NCBI GenBank assembly: GCA_044228245.1
Contig: JBGAVG010000002.1
Location: forward strand, 1-64,000
DNA: 64,000 nt
Origin: Methylotenera_A sp044228245
Lineage (GTDB): Bacteria; Pseudomonadota; Gammaproteobacteria; Burkholderiales; Methylophilaceae
Direction: 5' to 3'
The position numbers and the translations under genes were made by a program. Shown in pieces: positions 8,323 to 17,694 of the stretch. The notes below the pieces were generated by a model. It had not been told where the DNA came from. It was given only the letters and a program-made list of their open reading frames with translations, and did no database searches. The number at the start of each line of letters is the position of its first letter. Within the stretch, counting starts at the first letter, position 1.

Positions 8323-8979
8323 ATGGCTAATCTGGCTACCCCCAAAGAACAGCAAACTGCTTACGAAAGATGGCAGATGTCATCGTTTGCCGAAGGCGAC
8401 CAAGGTATTGGTAGCAATAAACAGAGAAAGAAAGAAAATGCTGCTAGTGCTGAAACGGTTTCGCAGATTTTAGAGGCTGTACGCAAAGAGGCTTATGCCA
8501 AAGGCGTGCAGGAAGGATTTGCCGTCGGCATGGCAAAGGCGAGGGAGGCTGCTTATGAGGATAAACAGAACTTTTTGAAGCTGATGACAGCCTTTAATGA
8601 AGCGCTTGAAAAATCAGATGAGCTGATTGCAGATGATGTGTTGTCATTGGCGCTGGATATTGCAAAAGCCATGCTGAAAGTCAAGCTGGACGTGGATCCT
8701 GCGATGGTGTTGCCGGTGGTTATGGACGCTATCCATTACCTTCCTTATGTCCAGAAACCGGCCAGAATTCTGGTGCATCATGAAGATGCGCAGATGTTGC
8801 GTGAGTATCTGGCTGAAGAAATATCCAGCCAGCATTGGCAGATCCAGGAAGACAGCAGTATTGAGCGTGGTGGTTGCCTGGTAGAAACTGGTGCCAATCA
8901 GATCGATTCCACCAATGCAGTCCGCTGGAAAAGAATCAGCGAAGCTTTGGCGCAAAATAACGATTGGTTGTTGCCATGA
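8323..8979 (+). CDS. fliH: Flagellar assembly protein FliH
   Basis: FliH is the stator-like regulator of the export ATPase FliI. The protein (218 residues from the ATG at 8323) has the glycine-spaced helix EAYAKGVQEGFAVGMAKARE, the A/GxxxG pattern seen in this family, followed by a V1V0-ATPase E-like C-terminus. The upstream GTG at 8314 overlaps the ribosome site and is less likely. Its TGA overlaps the fliI ATG (ATGA at 8976-8979), which indicates translational coupling with its partner. Confidence 0.93.
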   Translation: MANLATPKEQQTAYERWQMSSFAEGDQGIGSNKQRKKENAASAETVSQILEAVRKEAYAKGVQEGFAVGMAKAREAAYEDKQNFLKLMTAFNEALEKSDELIADDVLSLALDIAKAMLKVKLDVDPAMVLPVVMDAIHYLPYVQKPARILVHHEDAQMLREYLAEEISSQHWQIQEDSSIERGGCLVETGANQIDSTNAVRWKRISEALAQNNDWLLP

Positions 8980-10409
8980 GCCAGCAAAACATGCCGTCAC
9001 AAAACCTGCATCAACAGCGCTGGCATGATCAGATGCGTGACTGCAGGGAGATTTTACGCATTGTCGAGCCAGTAGAAATCGCTGGCCGCATTACAAAGCT
9101 GACCGGGCTGGTGATGGAGGCCGTGGGAATTAAATTGCCCATAGGCAGTGCCTGCTATGTGCCTTTGACAGAAGGCAGCCGGGTGGAGGCTGAAGTGGTT
9201 GGGTTCGATGGCGATAGCTTGCTTCTGATGCCCCAGAGCAGTGTCGATGGCGTGGTGCCGGGTGCCAAGGTGTTTGCCCTGGAGGTGGCTAAAGCCTTGC
9301 CCAAGCCGCGTTTTGGCCAGCCGCCGCGCAGAAGGGTTACCGATATTGCGCGCCATTTGCCGGTAGGCAATGAACTGCTGGGCCGCGTGGTGGATGGCGC
9401 AGGTAATCCGCTGGATGATTTGGGCAAGATTGAAACTTCGCATAGCGCGCCATTGAATGCCCGTCCCATGAATCCATTGATGCGTGCGCCGATTGAAGAG
9501 GTGCTTGATGTGGGCGTGCGGGCGATTAACAGCATGCTCACGGTTGGCCGTGGCCAGAGAATGGGATTATTCGCTGGCTCTGGCGTGGGCAAGAGTGTGC
9601 TGCTCGGCATGATGGCGCGTTACACCACGGCCGATGTGATTGTAGTGGGGTTGATTGGCGAACGCGGACGTGAAGTGAAAGAGTTTATCGAACAGATTCT
9701 AGGCCCTGAAGGGCTGGCGCGCTCGGTCGTGGTCGCAGCACCTGCGGATGCGCCAGCACTGATGCGTCTGCAAGGTGCCAATTATGCCACCACCATTGCC
9801 GAGAATTTCCGCAATCAGGGCAAAAATGTGCTGCTGATCATGGATTCATTGACCCGCTTCGCCATGGCGCAACGCGAGATTGCACTGGCAATTGGCGAAC
9901 CGCCCGCTACCAAGGGTTATCCGCCCTCCGTGTTTGCCAAGCTGCCGGCACTGGTAGAGCGCGTGGGTAATGGCAAACCAGGTGAAGGTTCAATTACGGC
10001 ATTCTATACCGTGCTGACCGAGGGCGATGACCAGCAGGATCCCATTGCCGATGCAGCACGCGCCATTCTTGACGGGCATATCGTACTCAACCGCAGCCTG
10101 GCCGAAAGCGGACATTATCCTGCGATTGATATAGAGCAGTCGATCAGCCGCGCCATGCACAATATCACCAGCGCGGAGCACCAGAAACTGGCACGCAAGC
10201 TCAAGCAACTGAATTCACGTTATATGCGCAGTGTGGATCTGATTAATGTCGGGGCTTATGAAGCAGGCAGTGATGCTGTGCTTGATCTGGCGATTGCCAA
10301 ACACGAAAGTATTAACGCATTCTTGCAGCAGGATATTTCGGAACGGGCAGGAGTGAATGAGAGCATCCATCATCTGGCGCATGTGCTTGATGAAACGATA
10401 CAGAACTAA
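8976..10409 (+). CDS. fliI: Flagellum-specific export ATPase FliI
   Basis: FliI is the cytoplasmic F1-beta-like ATPase that helps unload chaperones and feed substrates to the export gate. The Walker A loop AGSGVGKS, the DELSEED-equivalent GLIGERGREVKEF region and the Walker B strand VLLIMDSLTRFAMAQREI are all intact. The length is 477 residues from the ATGA-coupled start at 8976; an upstream TTG at 8964 is possible but lies inside fliH without its own site. fliJ follows after a 31-base gap. Confidence 0.97.
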   Translation: MSQQNMPSQNLHQQRWHDQMRDCREILRIVEPVEIAGRITKLTGLVMEAVGIKLPIGSACYVPLTEGSRVEAEVVGFDGDSLLLMPQSSVDGVVPGAKVFALEVAKALPKPRFGQPPRRRVTDIARHLPVGNELLGRVVDGAGNPLDDLGKIETSHSAPLNARPMNPLMRAPIEEVLDVGVRAINSMLTVGRGQRMGLFAGSGVGKSVLLGMMARYTTADVIVVGLIGERGREVKEFIEQILGPEGLARSVVVAAPADAPALMRLQGANYATTIAENFRNQGKNVLLIMDSLTRFAMAQREIALAIGEPPATKGYPPSVFAKLPALVERVGNGKPGEGSITAFYTVLTEGDDQQDPIADAARAILDGHIVLNRSLAESGHYPAIDIEQSISRAMHNITSAEHQKLARKLKQLNSRYMRSVDLINVGAYEAGSDAVLDLAIAKHESINAFLQQDISERAGVNESIHHLAHVLDETIQN

Positions 10410-10440
10410 ACCGCATAAAAATTAAAAAGATTGAGATGAT

Positions 10441-10890
10441 ATGGCAGCACATTCAGCCGGTATATTGAAGACATTAAAGGAGATGGCCGCCAAGGAAGTG
10501 GATCTGGCGGCTGAGGCTTTGGCGCATACCATGAAGGTTGCGGAAGAGGCGCAGAACAAGCAGCGCATGCTAACCGAATACCGGCAGGATTATCTCAAGA
10601 ACCTCAATCATCTTTTGGAAACTGGCGTGAGTGCAGAAACGTACCGGAATTTCCAGAATTTTTTTACCAAGCTGGACCAGGCGGTGATGGGCCAGCAGGA
10701 AGTGGTTGAATTTACAAAGCAGCAGGTGAAAGTACAGCGCGAATTGTGGCAGGAAAGCCAGCGTAAGAAACTGTCTTATGAGGTGCTGTCACAGCGCTCG
10801 GATAAGCGTGCACATAAAATCGAGCAAAAAAAGGATCAGAAGATGATGGACGAATTTGCTACGCGCACCAGCAGGACCAGACATTTATAA
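10441..10890 (+). CDS. fliJ: Flagellar export protein FliJ
   Basis: FliJ is a coiled-coil protein inserted in the FliI hexamer, similar to the gamma subunit of F-ATPase, and an escort for export chaperones. The 149 residues are almost entirely heptad-like helix rich in K, Q and E, with no membrane segment, which is the only family mark since sequence conservation is low. Position directly after fliI supports the call. Confidence 0.88.
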   Translation: MAAHSAGILKTLKEMAAKEVDLAAEALAHTMKVAEEAQNKQRMLTEYRQDYLKNLNHLLETGVSAETYRNFQNFFTKLDQAVMGQQEVVEFTKQQVKVQRELWQESQRKKLSYEVLSQRSDKRAHKIEQKKDQKMMDEFATRTSRTRHL

Positions 10891-10972
10891 ATGATTGATA
10901 GGGTGAATGGCCGAAGTGTTTTGAAAGAAGCATTTTGAAATCAGTAGTGGTTAATTCCTGGAGTTGGACAAT

Positions 10973-12286
10973 ATGCAAAATTTAACATTACAAATGACAC
11001 AAACAACGGCGTTAAAAAAGTCAATGGGCGTGACAAGCAATACTAATACAAGTGCTGATAACACCATGGCTGCGGAGTCTAATGCATCCTTTCAGGCTTT
11101 ACTGAATAAGCAGGCGAAAGCCCAGAAAGATTCAGCTCGGCAAGAATTGGCTCAACAAAAACTGGCTCAGCAAAAACCGGCGCCAAAAATTTCAAACGCA
11201 CAAGGGAACGATGAGGCGGGACAGAAGAGCAAGCTTGCGGCTGATTATGCCGAGTTTGTGGTCGCCACCAATGATAAAAAAAACAATAATAGCAATGCGA
11301 GTGAGCGTGTTCAGTTTGCGGAAAATATCAGCGCAGCACCCATTGTGCAAGTTGTTGATATTCCTGATAAAACACAAATGGCTGCCGAGAATGTCGATGG
11401 TAAAGAAGCGTTAAGCAATACGACAGATGTGGGCGTCATTGCTACCGCAGTTCCGGTACCAGTGGTGTTAACGCCTGTAACGCATCCCGGCATGGCCAGC
11501 GCATCGGAAAACTCAGGTTTGCCTGCTGCCAACAGCACTTCACAAGCAATCATTACCGCAGAAAGTGCAGCGCCGCGGCATAAATCCGCTGCAGCAGGGC
11601 GGAATGAAGCTCAGGATGTGCTATCGGTAACAAATACCAAGGCCATTCCAGAGCAAACCCGCTGGACAGATGTGATGCAGTCGGCAACCAAGCAGGTAGC
11701 GAGCGATGAATCCGTGACTGCAAAATCGATGCTGGATATTGCTAAAGAAGGCAATAAGGATATGGCAATAAGAAACATGGCGATACCTGCAAGCCCACCT
11801 ACACTGGCGCAAATGAATGCCAGCTTGCCAGTGCAGGCTACAAATAGCAATACCATCCATGTTTATCCGGGAAAAGCAGGTTGGGACCAGGCGATTAGCC
11901 AAAAGGTGGTATGGATGGTGGGGGCGGGAGAACAATCAGCAACGCTGACGCTGAACCCTCCGGACATTGGCCCTTTGCAGGTGGTGATTAACGTACAGAA
12001 TGACAAGGCAGATACGACATTTATTTCGGACAACGCGGAGGTGAGGCAGGCCTTGCAGGACGGCATATCAAACTTGCGTGAGAAAATGAGCGAATCCGGG
12101 ATTCAGTTAGGTCAGGCCAATGTAAGTTCCGGCGGACAGGCGCAGCAGCAGTTCCAGCAAGCTATGCAAAATAAAGTGGCTTCTTCACTGCCAGATAATA
12201 GCGTTACTGCATCACAAACAGAAAAGACAACTGTTACGAACACTTTGACTCGTGTGAGCAACGGCTTAGTGGATACTTTTGCCTAA
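10973..12286 (+). CDS. fliK: Flagellar hook-length control protein FliK
   Basis: FliK is secreted during hook growth, measures hook length and flips the export gate through FlhB. The first 300 residues are low in complexity, rich in A, Q, N, S and T. The C-terminal Flg_hook domain (about 320-400) is clear: SATLTLNPPDIGPLQVVINV followed by helices with VRQALQDGISNLREKM. The ATG at 10973 lies nine bases after GGAG; the TTG at 10964 abuts that site and is unlikely. A second FliK-like gene is at 3601-4578. Confidence 0.93.
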   Translation: MQNLTLQMTQTTALKKSMGVTSNTNTSADNTMAAESNASFQALLNKQAKAQKDSARQELAQQKLAQQKPAPKISNAQGNDEAGQKSKLAADYAEFVVATNDKKNNNSNASERVQFAENISAAPIVQVVDIPDKTQMAAENVDGKEALSNTTDVGVIATAVPVPVVLTPVTHPGMASASENSGLPAANSTSQAIITAESAAPRHKSAAAGRNEAQDVLSVTNTKAIPEQTRWTDVMQSATKQVASDESVTAKSMLDIAKEGNKDMAIRNMAIPASPPTLAQMNASLPVQATNSNTIHVYPGKAGWDQAISQKVVWMVGAGEQSATLTLNPPDIGPLQVVINVQNDKADTTFISDNAEVRQALQDGISNLREKMSESGIQLGQANVSSGGQAQQQFQQAMQNKVASSLPDNSVTASQTEKTTVTNTLTRVSNGLVDTFA

Positions 12287-12423
12287 CTGCTTAATTTTTA
12301 TAATGGTTTTCCGCGTGCCAATTCAGTTTTCGCAGGCATCATTAATGCTCTGTAAAGGAAAACTCTAATTTAACGTCTTTTTCCCCTTCTTATCCATGCT
12401 TGCTGTCAGACCATTTTTTTTCA

Positions 12424-12450
12424 TAATGGAGCCATCAGTAACGCCGATGA
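12424..12450 (+). promoter_or_regulatory. Candidate sigma-28 (FliA) promoter before fliL
   Basis: TAATGGAG, an 11-base spacer and GCCGATGA match the FliA consensus TAAAGTTT-N11-GCCGATAA in spacing and in most of the -10 element, but the -35 half is poor after TAA. It would start transcription about 40 bases before the fliL ATG at 12499, in the 212-base gap that splits fliK from fliL. Confidence 0.4.
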
Positions 12451-12498
12451 CTGCCCAGCGGGTAGCGCAGGCTCCAGCCAATAAGGAAAGGTAAAAAT

Positions 12499-12999
12499 AT
12501 GGCATTAGATCCAAAATCAGAAGAGGCTGCAGCTGCCGCACCGGCAACATCTTCCAAAAAGAAATTAATCATCATCATTGCTGCAGCGCTGGTGCTGCTT
12601 GGCGGTGGCGGCGGAGCCGCCTGGTATTTTATGCATCAGAAGACGGATCATAAAAAAGAGGTCAAGCACGAAGAGCCGGCAAAAGCGCCAGTCTTTGTTA
12701 CGCTGGAAACGTTTACTGTGAACCTGCAGCCCGACCCGGATGAAAAGTTTTTGCAATTGGATCTTTCAATGCAGGTTGCTAGTCCAGAGGCCGCAGAGAT
12801 GTTGAAGACGCAGATGCCGGCGGTGCGTAACCGTTTACTGATGCTGTTGACGAGCAAGACGGCAACCGACATTTCCAGCATGGAAGGTAAGAAGCAGTTG
12901 AGCGATGAGATCGTCGCCGAGGTGAAAAAGCCTTTTTCTGCGGATGCCAAGCCCCAAGAGGTTACAGGCGTTTTCTTTACTTCTTTCGTGATTCAATAA
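12499..12999 (+). CDS. fliL: Flagellar basal body-associated protein FliL
   Basis: FliL is an inner-membrane protein around the stator that supports torque under load. After a short alanine-rich cytoplasmic start there is one membrane helix (about residues 23-44, ending AAWYFMHQK), then a charged linker and the periplasmic SPFH-like domain with VTLETFTVNLQPDPDEKFLQ. The 166-residue length is usual. A ribosome site AAGGAAAGG precedes the ATG. It opens the fliLMNOPQR run. Confidence 0.95.
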   Translation: MALDPKSEEAAAAAPATSSKKKLIIIIAAALVLLGGGGGAAWYFMHQKTDHKKEVKHEEPAKAPVFVTLETFTVNLQPDPDEKFLQLDLSMQVASPEAAEMLKTQMPAVRNRLLMLLTSKTATDISSMEGKKQLSDEIVAEVKKPFSADAKPQEVTGVFFTSFVIQ

Positions 13000-13017
13000 T
13001 CAGAAGATTTTTTAGCC

Positions 13018-14025
13018 ATGGCTGATAAATTTTTATCTCAAGACGAAGTCGATGCCCTACTGAAAGGCGTTGAGGGCGACAGTGATGACGCCAAGCCTGC
13101 GGGGGATGATGAGGCTGCTGTGCGCGATTATGACATAGCGACGCAAGAACGTATCGTGCGTGGGCGCATGCCTACGCTTGAGATTATCAATGAACGATTC
13201 GCACGCCTGGTTCGTATTGAGTTGTTCAATTTTTTGCGGCGCAGTGTTGAGGTTTCTGCCGGCACGGTGCGTATTGTCAAATACAGCGATTTTATAAGCA
13301 ATCTGGTAGTGCCTACCAACCTGAATTTAATCCAGATGAAACCGTTGCGTGGCAATGCGCTGATGGTGTTTGATCCTAGCCTGGTGTTCCTGGTGGTGGA
13401 CAATATGTTCGGCGGGGACGGCCGTTTCCATACCCGCGCAGAAGGACGTGAATTCACACAGACAGAACAGCGCATTATCCAGCGCATTCTGAATATCGTG
13501 TTCGAAACTTATTCAAAGTCGTGGGAGCCAGTGTATCCCGTGCAGTTCGAATATGTACGCTCCGAGATCAATACCCAGTTTGCCAATATTGCAACGCCGA
13601 ATGAGGCGGTGGCAGTGATTACGTTTAATGTCGAGTTGGGTCCGGCAAATGGCGAGATGCATTTCTGTTTTCCCTATTCGATGCTGGAACCAATCCGCGA
13701 CACACTGGCATCATCATCACAAGGTGAGATGCTAGGCGCGGACAAGCGTTGGGTAAAGCTGATGACACAGCAGGTACAGGCTGCGGAAATCGAGATTGTG
13801 GCTGATCTGGCCAAGGCCTCAATGCAGCTAGGCGAGGTGCTGAACATGAAAGTGGGAGATGTCATTCCGCTTAATATTGCTGAGGAGATTGAAGGGCAAG
13901 TGGATGGCATCCCGGTGATGCTTTGCAAATACGGATTATTCAACGGCCAATACGCACTGCGCGTAGAGAAGCTTTTAAGATCTAACTCAACTGAATATAT
14001 TAAAGGAGAACCTTATGGCGACTGA
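13018..14025 (+). CDS. fliM: Flagellar motor switch protein FliM
   Basis: FliM is the middle C-ring protein that receives CheY-P and relays it to FliG. The N-terminal CheY-binding peptide FLSQDEVDALLKGV is intact (residues 4-17), followed by the CheC-like middle domain with the GGDGRFHTRAEGREFT segment and a C-terminal SpoA domain. Length 335 residues. The stop overlaps the start of fliN by 11 bases. No che genes occur in this window, so the chemotaxis operon must be elsewhere. Confidence 0.97.
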   Translation: MADKFLSQDEVDALLKGVEGDSDDAKPAGDDEAAVRDYDIATQERIVRGRMPTLEIINERFARLVRIELFNFLRRSVEVSAGTVRIVKYSDFISNLVVPTNLNLIQMKPLRGNALMVFDPSLVFLVVDNMFGGDGRFHTRAEGREFTQTEQRIIQRILNIVFETYSKSWEPVYPVQFEYVRSEINTQFANIATPNEAVAVITFNVELGPANGEMHFCFPYSMLEPIRDTLASSSQGEMLGADKRWVKLMTQQVQAAEIEIVADLAKASMQLGEVLNMKVGDVIPLNIAEEIEGQVDGIPVMLCKYGLFNGQYALRVEKLLRSNSTEYIKGEPYGD

Positions 14026-14434
14026 CGCTGTAGAAGAGGTGGTTGAAGAGGCGATGGAAAATGACTGGAGCGCGCAGTCAGCCGCAGAATCCTCTGTGTT
14101 GCAGACCAGCAATGTTGAACAGGCTCAGGTGTTTTCGGAGTTTACGCCAAAAAACAAACTGAATGAAACTCAAAACGACATTGATTTTATTCTGGATATT
14201 CCAGTGCAGCTTACGGTTGAGTTGGGGCGCACCAAAATCGCCATCAAGAATTTGCTGCAGTTGGCACAAGGTTCGGTGGTTGAGCTGGATGGCATGGCCG
14301 GCGAGCCGATGGATGTACTGGTGAACGGATGCCTGATTGCGCAAGGCGAAGTCGTGGTGGTGAACGATAAGTTCGGTATCCGATTGACCGATATCATCAC
14401 GCCGGCCGAGCGTATCCGCAAAATTAACAAGTAA
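14015..14434 (+). CDS. fliN: Flagellar motor switch protein FliN
   Basis: FliN forms the base of the C ring and a docking site for FliH-FliI. The SpoA domain fills the C-terminal half with the classical pattern LDIPVQLTVELGRTKI, VVELDGMAGEPMDVLVNG and GEVVVVNDKFGIRLTDI. The N-terminal 55 residues are acidic and variable. The ATG at 14015 lies inside the end of fliM and has a good AAAGGAGAA site. Confidence 0.96.
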   Translation: MATDAVEEVVEEAMENDWSAQSAAESSVLQTSNVEQAQVFSEFTPKNKLNETQNDIDFILDIPVQLTVELGRTKIAIKNLLQLAQGSVVELDGMAGEPMDVLVNGCLIAQGEVVVVNDKFGIRLTDIITPAERIRKINK

Positions 14435-14453
14435 GTCATTCAGAAAATTATCC

Positions 14454-14963
14454 ATGAAGCTACGTTTGAATCTGCTGTTTTTAAGTTTTTATACCATGTG
14501 TTGCAGCGCGTGGGCCGCGGATACTGTTGCTGCATCGCCAACGGGTGGAGTGTTGAAAATGGTGCTGGGTCTTGCCGTGGTATTGGCTGTGATGGCGATA
14601 CTGACATGGGTATTAAAACGCATGATGCCGGGCGCCTGCGGCAATAAACAGTCGGTGGCGCGTGTTGTGGGCGGTGTCAGTGTAGGTTCGCGCGAACGTG
14701 TCGTGGTGGTGGAGGTGGCAGGGCGCTGGATCGTGGTAGGCGTAGCTGCCGGGCAGGTAAACGGTATTGCCAACCTGGAGGCCGGTTCATTGCAGATATC
14801 AGAAAATGTTTCAGGTGCTGGTAATCAGCTTAACCCAAATTTAGGTGCACTTACACAATCACTAGCGCCATCCTTTGCGCAATGGTTAAAGAAATCTACG
14901 GCCAAGATGGCAGGAAACAAGATGGCAGGAAAAGCAGAGGCAGAAAAAGATGCGCAAGAATAA
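14454..14963 (+). CDS. fliO: Flagellar biosynthesis protein FliO
   Basis: FliO helps FliP assemble into the export gate. The protein has a cleavable-looking N-terminal hydrophobic segment ending near AWAAD (residue 23), one further membrane helix (LGLAVVLAVMAILTWVL, about 38-55) and a cytoplasmic domain with the family pattern VSVGSRERVVVVEVAGRWIV. The C-tail is rich in A and K. It overlaps fliP by 14 bases. Confidence 0.92.
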   Translation: MKLRLNLLFLSFYTMCCSAWAADTVAASPTGGVLKMVLGLAVVLAVMAILTWVLKRMMPGACGNKQSVARVVGGVSVGSRERVVVVEVAGRWIVVGVAAGQVNGIANLEAGSLQISENVSGAGNQLNPNLGALTQSLAPSFAQWLKKSTAKMAGNKMAGKAEAEKDAQE

Positions 14964-15702
14964 TCTGAGATCCCTATGGATGCTGGTGCTGATAGTGCTG
15001 ATGCTGCCACTTACCGCTTTTGCCGAGAATGGCTTGCCTCTAGTGAACGCTATGCCAGCGGCGGGTGGCGGTCAGAATTATACCTTGAGTCTGCAAACCT
15101 TAATCCTGCTGACATCCTTAACCTTCTTGCCAGCAGCGCTGCTGATGATGACAGGATTCACTCGCATTATTATTGTGCTGTCGCTATTGCGCCAGGCACT
15201 GGGTACACAGTCCGCGCCACCCAATCAGGTGATGATTGGCTTGGCTTTGTTTCTCACTTTTTTTGTGATGAGCCCGGTCATAGATAAAATCTACACCGAT
15301 GCCTACCAGCCGCTTGCAGAGAACAGAATCACCATGCAGGAGGCGATGGATAAAGGTGCTGAGCCGCTTAAAGCTTTTATGATGAAACAAACGCGCGAAA
15401 GCGACCTCGCATTGTTCGTGAAAATGGCACAAATTGAAAAAATAGAAACGCCGGAGCAAGTGCCTTTGCGGGTTCTGGTGCCAGCCTTTATGACGAGCGA
15501 ACTAAAAACAGCGTTCCAGATTGGCTTTGCCATATTCATCCCGTTTTTAATTATCGACATGGTGGTGGCCAGTGTGTTGATGGCAATGGGGATGATGATG
15601 GTGTCGCCCGCGATTGTGTCGCTGCCCTTTAAGCTGATGCTATTTGTACTGGTCGATGGCTGGCAGTTGTTGTTAGGCTCATTAGTGCAAAGTTTCTATT
15701 AG
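14950..15702 (+). CDS. fliP: Flagellar export gate protein FliP
   Basis: FliP with FliQ and FliR forms the helical export gate core inside the MS ring. It has an N-terminal signal-like segment ending TAFAEN, then the family core SLQTLILLTSLTFLPAALLM and the highly conserved MGMMMVSPAIVSLPFKLMLF near the C-terminus. The 250-residue length is standard. The start lies within the end of fliO, which suggests coupled translation. Confidence 0.97.
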   Translation: MRKNNLRSLWMLVLIVLMLPLTAFAENGLPLVNAMPAAGGGQNYTLSLQTLILLTSLTFLPAALLMMTGFTRIIIVLSLLRQALGTQSAPPNQVMIGLALFLTFFVMSPVIDKIYTDAYQPLAENRITMQEAMDKGAEPLKAFMMKQTRESDLALFVKMAQIEKIETPEQVPLRVLVPAFMTSELKTAFQIGFAIFIPFLIIDMVVASVLMAMGMMMVSPAIVSLPFKLMLFVLVDGWQLLLGSLVQSFY

Positions 15703-15729
15703 CTTGTTGTCTTCGTAGAGGAAAATCAA

Positions 15730-15999
15730 ATGACTCCAGAAAGCGTAATGACTCTAGGCAGGAATGCAATGGAAATCACGTTGCTGGTGGCTGCGCCCAT
15801 ATTGCTCACAGTGCTTATCATCGGCCTGGTTGTCAGCATATTTCAGGCTGCCACACAGATCAACGAAGCCACATTGTCGTTTATCCCCAAGCTGGTGGGC
15901 GTGTTTGTAGCACTGATGTTAGCTGGCCCATGGATGCTCACCACCATGGTGGATTATATGCATCTGGTGTTTACCGGCATTCCGTCGATGGCAAATTGA
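15730..15999 (+). CDS. fliQ: Flagellar export gate protein FliQ
   Basis: This 89-residue protein with two membrane hairpin helices is the FliQ subunit of the export gate. Family features include the N-terminal MTPESVMTLGRNAMEITLLV, the central FQAATQINEATLSFIPKL motif and the second helix LVGVFVALMLAGPWML. A GAGGAAAA ribosome site precedes the ATG at 15730. Confidence 0.97.
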   Translation: MTPESVMTLGRNAMEITLLVAAPILLTVLIIGLVVSIFQAATQINEATLSFIPKLVGVFVALMLAGPWMLTTMVDYMHLVFTGIPSMAN

Positions 16000-16029
16000 C
16001 CTAACCAATTAACATGCTTCTAAGTTGAT

Positions 16030-16857
16030 ATGGTTTCAATCAGCAGCGAACTTCTTCAAACATGGATTGTGAGCCTGCTCTGGCCATTGACCAGAGTGCT
16101 GGGCGTGATGGCCACAGCGCCTATCTTCAGCCATAACACGATCCCCAACCGGATCAAACTCGGCGTAGGCATCGTGTTTACCTTGATTATGATGCCTACG
16201 CTGCCGCCTTTGCCGCAGTTCGAGATATTTTCGTTTCAAGGCCTGCTGATTTTGGTGCAGCAGCTTGTCATCGGGCTGGCAATTGGTTTCAGCATGCGGC
16301 TGGTCTTTGCGGCGGTTGATTTGGCTGGGCAGTTGATCGGCATGTCGATGGGCCTGGGTTTTGCTACTTTTTTTGATCCGCAGTCACAAGGCCAGAGCAC
16401 CGCGGTGAACCAGTTTTTGATTCTTCTCGCCATGCTCATTTTTTTAAGCCTGGATGGCCATTTGATGATCGTGACCGCCATGGCCAATAGCTTCATCACC
16501 ATGCCAATCGCAATTGGCGGGAGTGGAATCAACCCGATGAAAATTGCGTTGTGGGGCGAAACGATTTTCAGTGCAGGCCTGCTGCTGGCCTTGCCGGTGG
16601 TGGCTGCATTGCTGATTACTAACATGGCACTGGGAATACTGACCAGGACTGCACCACAGCTTAATTTATTCGGTATCGGCTTTCCTATCACCTTAAGTAT
16701 CGGGTTTTTAGTATTGGCATTGGCGCTGCCCGGGATGCTGAAGCCGATTGAGAACTTTATTGAGCAGGGGATAAGCAATATGCATCAAGTGGCCGCGCCT
16801 GCTGTAGCACCTGCGGCATTATCGCCAGCTGCGGCTCAATCTTCCAGCAAGCCATGA
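16030..16857 (+). CDS. fliR: Flagellar export gate protein FliR
   Basis: FliR completes the FliP5-FliQ4-FliR1 gate. The 275 residues have six predicted hydrophobic segments, the family region RLVFAAVDLAGQLIGMSMGL and FATFFDPQSQGQSTAVNQFL, and an alanine/proline-rich C-tail. It ends the fliLMNOPQR run; the next gene is on the opposite strand. Confidence 0.96.
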   Translation: MVSISSELLQTWIVSLLWPLTRVLGVMATAPIFSHNTIPNRIKLGVGIVFTLIMMPTLPPLPQFEIFSFQGLLILVQQLVIGLAIGFSMRLVFAAVDLAGQLIGMSMGLGFATFFDPQSQGQSTAVNQFLILLAMLIFLSLDGHLMIVTAMANSFITMPIAIGGSGINPMKIALWGETIFSAGLLLALPVVAALLITNMALGILTRTAPQLNLFGIGFPITLSIGFLVLALALPGMLKPIENFIEQGISNMHQVAAPAVAPAALSPAAAQSSSKP

Positions 16858-16913
16858 ACTCAATACAGCGTTTTACTCTAGCGCATCAAGAATGCTGTTT
16901 CAGCACTTATCTG

Positions 16914-16939
16914 TTAAAAAATACTTGACGAATTCGTCA
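16914..16939 (-). terminator. Short palindrome plus T-run after thpR
   Basis: TGACG-AATT-CGTCA at 16926-16939 is a perfect 5-bp stem with a four-base loop. Read on the minus strand it is followed by AGTATTTTTT, so it could terminate thpR transcription. The stem is short and the call is tentative. The plus-strand transcript from fliR lacks a T-run after this stem. Confidence 0.4.
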
Positions 16940-16954
16940 TAAAAACGATGCCAG

Positions 16955-17503
16955 CTAATGGCCAACAGGCCGCAACGGCCACTTCTGAAGTATCTGGTAG
17001 CGCGCCCCTTGATCAGTCGTGACCGAGTCCACCAGCACAAACGCGTCTACCTGCCACGTGATGGGTGCAATGGCTTGCGATTCCAAAACATGTCCGACCT
17101 GACGTATCAATGTGACATGCGGATTAAACGCATAATTTTCAAACAGAAACCCTGCCGCCCTCAACTCCAGCTGCAGCGCTGTGGCTAGTTGGTACAGTGC
17201 CGGCACTTCCACCAGCGGTGTAGCATAAGCAATCCGGTTATACGACCAGAATGACAGTCTATCCAGTACAAACCCAAAGGGTGGCACTGACACCTTGCCC
17301 GCGGTCTGCCTCAATAGAGGCAGACGTGCACGCTCCACTTCTCCCAGATACAGCAATGTCATGTGCAGAGTATCGGCATCCATAATGCGCCCCTCACACA
17401 GCGGCAGATATTCCGTTGCTAATGAATGCAGCGTCCTTTGTATCAACTCTTCTGGCCACAGGGCAAAAAATACGCGCGCTACACTTGAATTTTTTATCGG
17501 CAT
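16955..17503 (-). CDS. thpR: RNA 2',3'-cyclic phosphodiesterase (2'-5' RNA ligase family)
   Basis: ThpR opens 2',3'-cyclic phosphate ends of RNA and can ligate tRNA halves in vitro. Both catalytic HxTx motifs of the 2H superfamily are present: HMTL within DTLHMTLLYLGEV and HVTL within FNPHVTLIRQ. With the ATG at 17503 the length is about 182 residues, normal for the family; an in-frame TTG at 17524 would add seven residues. No obvious ribosome site decides the start. It is not related to motility and, with acyP, interrupts the flagellar cluster. Confidence 0.87.
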   Translation of the reverse strand: MPIKNSSVARVFFALWPEELIQRTLHSLATEYLPLCEGRIMDADTLHMTLLYLGEVERARLPLLRQTAGKVSVPPFGFVLDRLSFWSYNRIAYATPLVEVPALYQLATALQLELRAAGFLFENYAFNPHVTLIRQVGHVLESQAIAPITWQVDAFVLVDSVTTDQGARYQILQKWPLRPVGH

Positions 17504-17694
17504 TTCATGTTGGCATGTATTCAAAATGGATCATTTTCCTCTGAAATTCGCATTTTATATTGCACAGTTTTTTAACATGAACTTAGTATAATGCTTTGTA
17601 AATTACAATGGTTGATAGCGACGATGCCGAACCAGTATGGCCATGCCCCGGGTAGAATGCTACCCCGCACACAACTTATTGCAGGGAAAAAAGA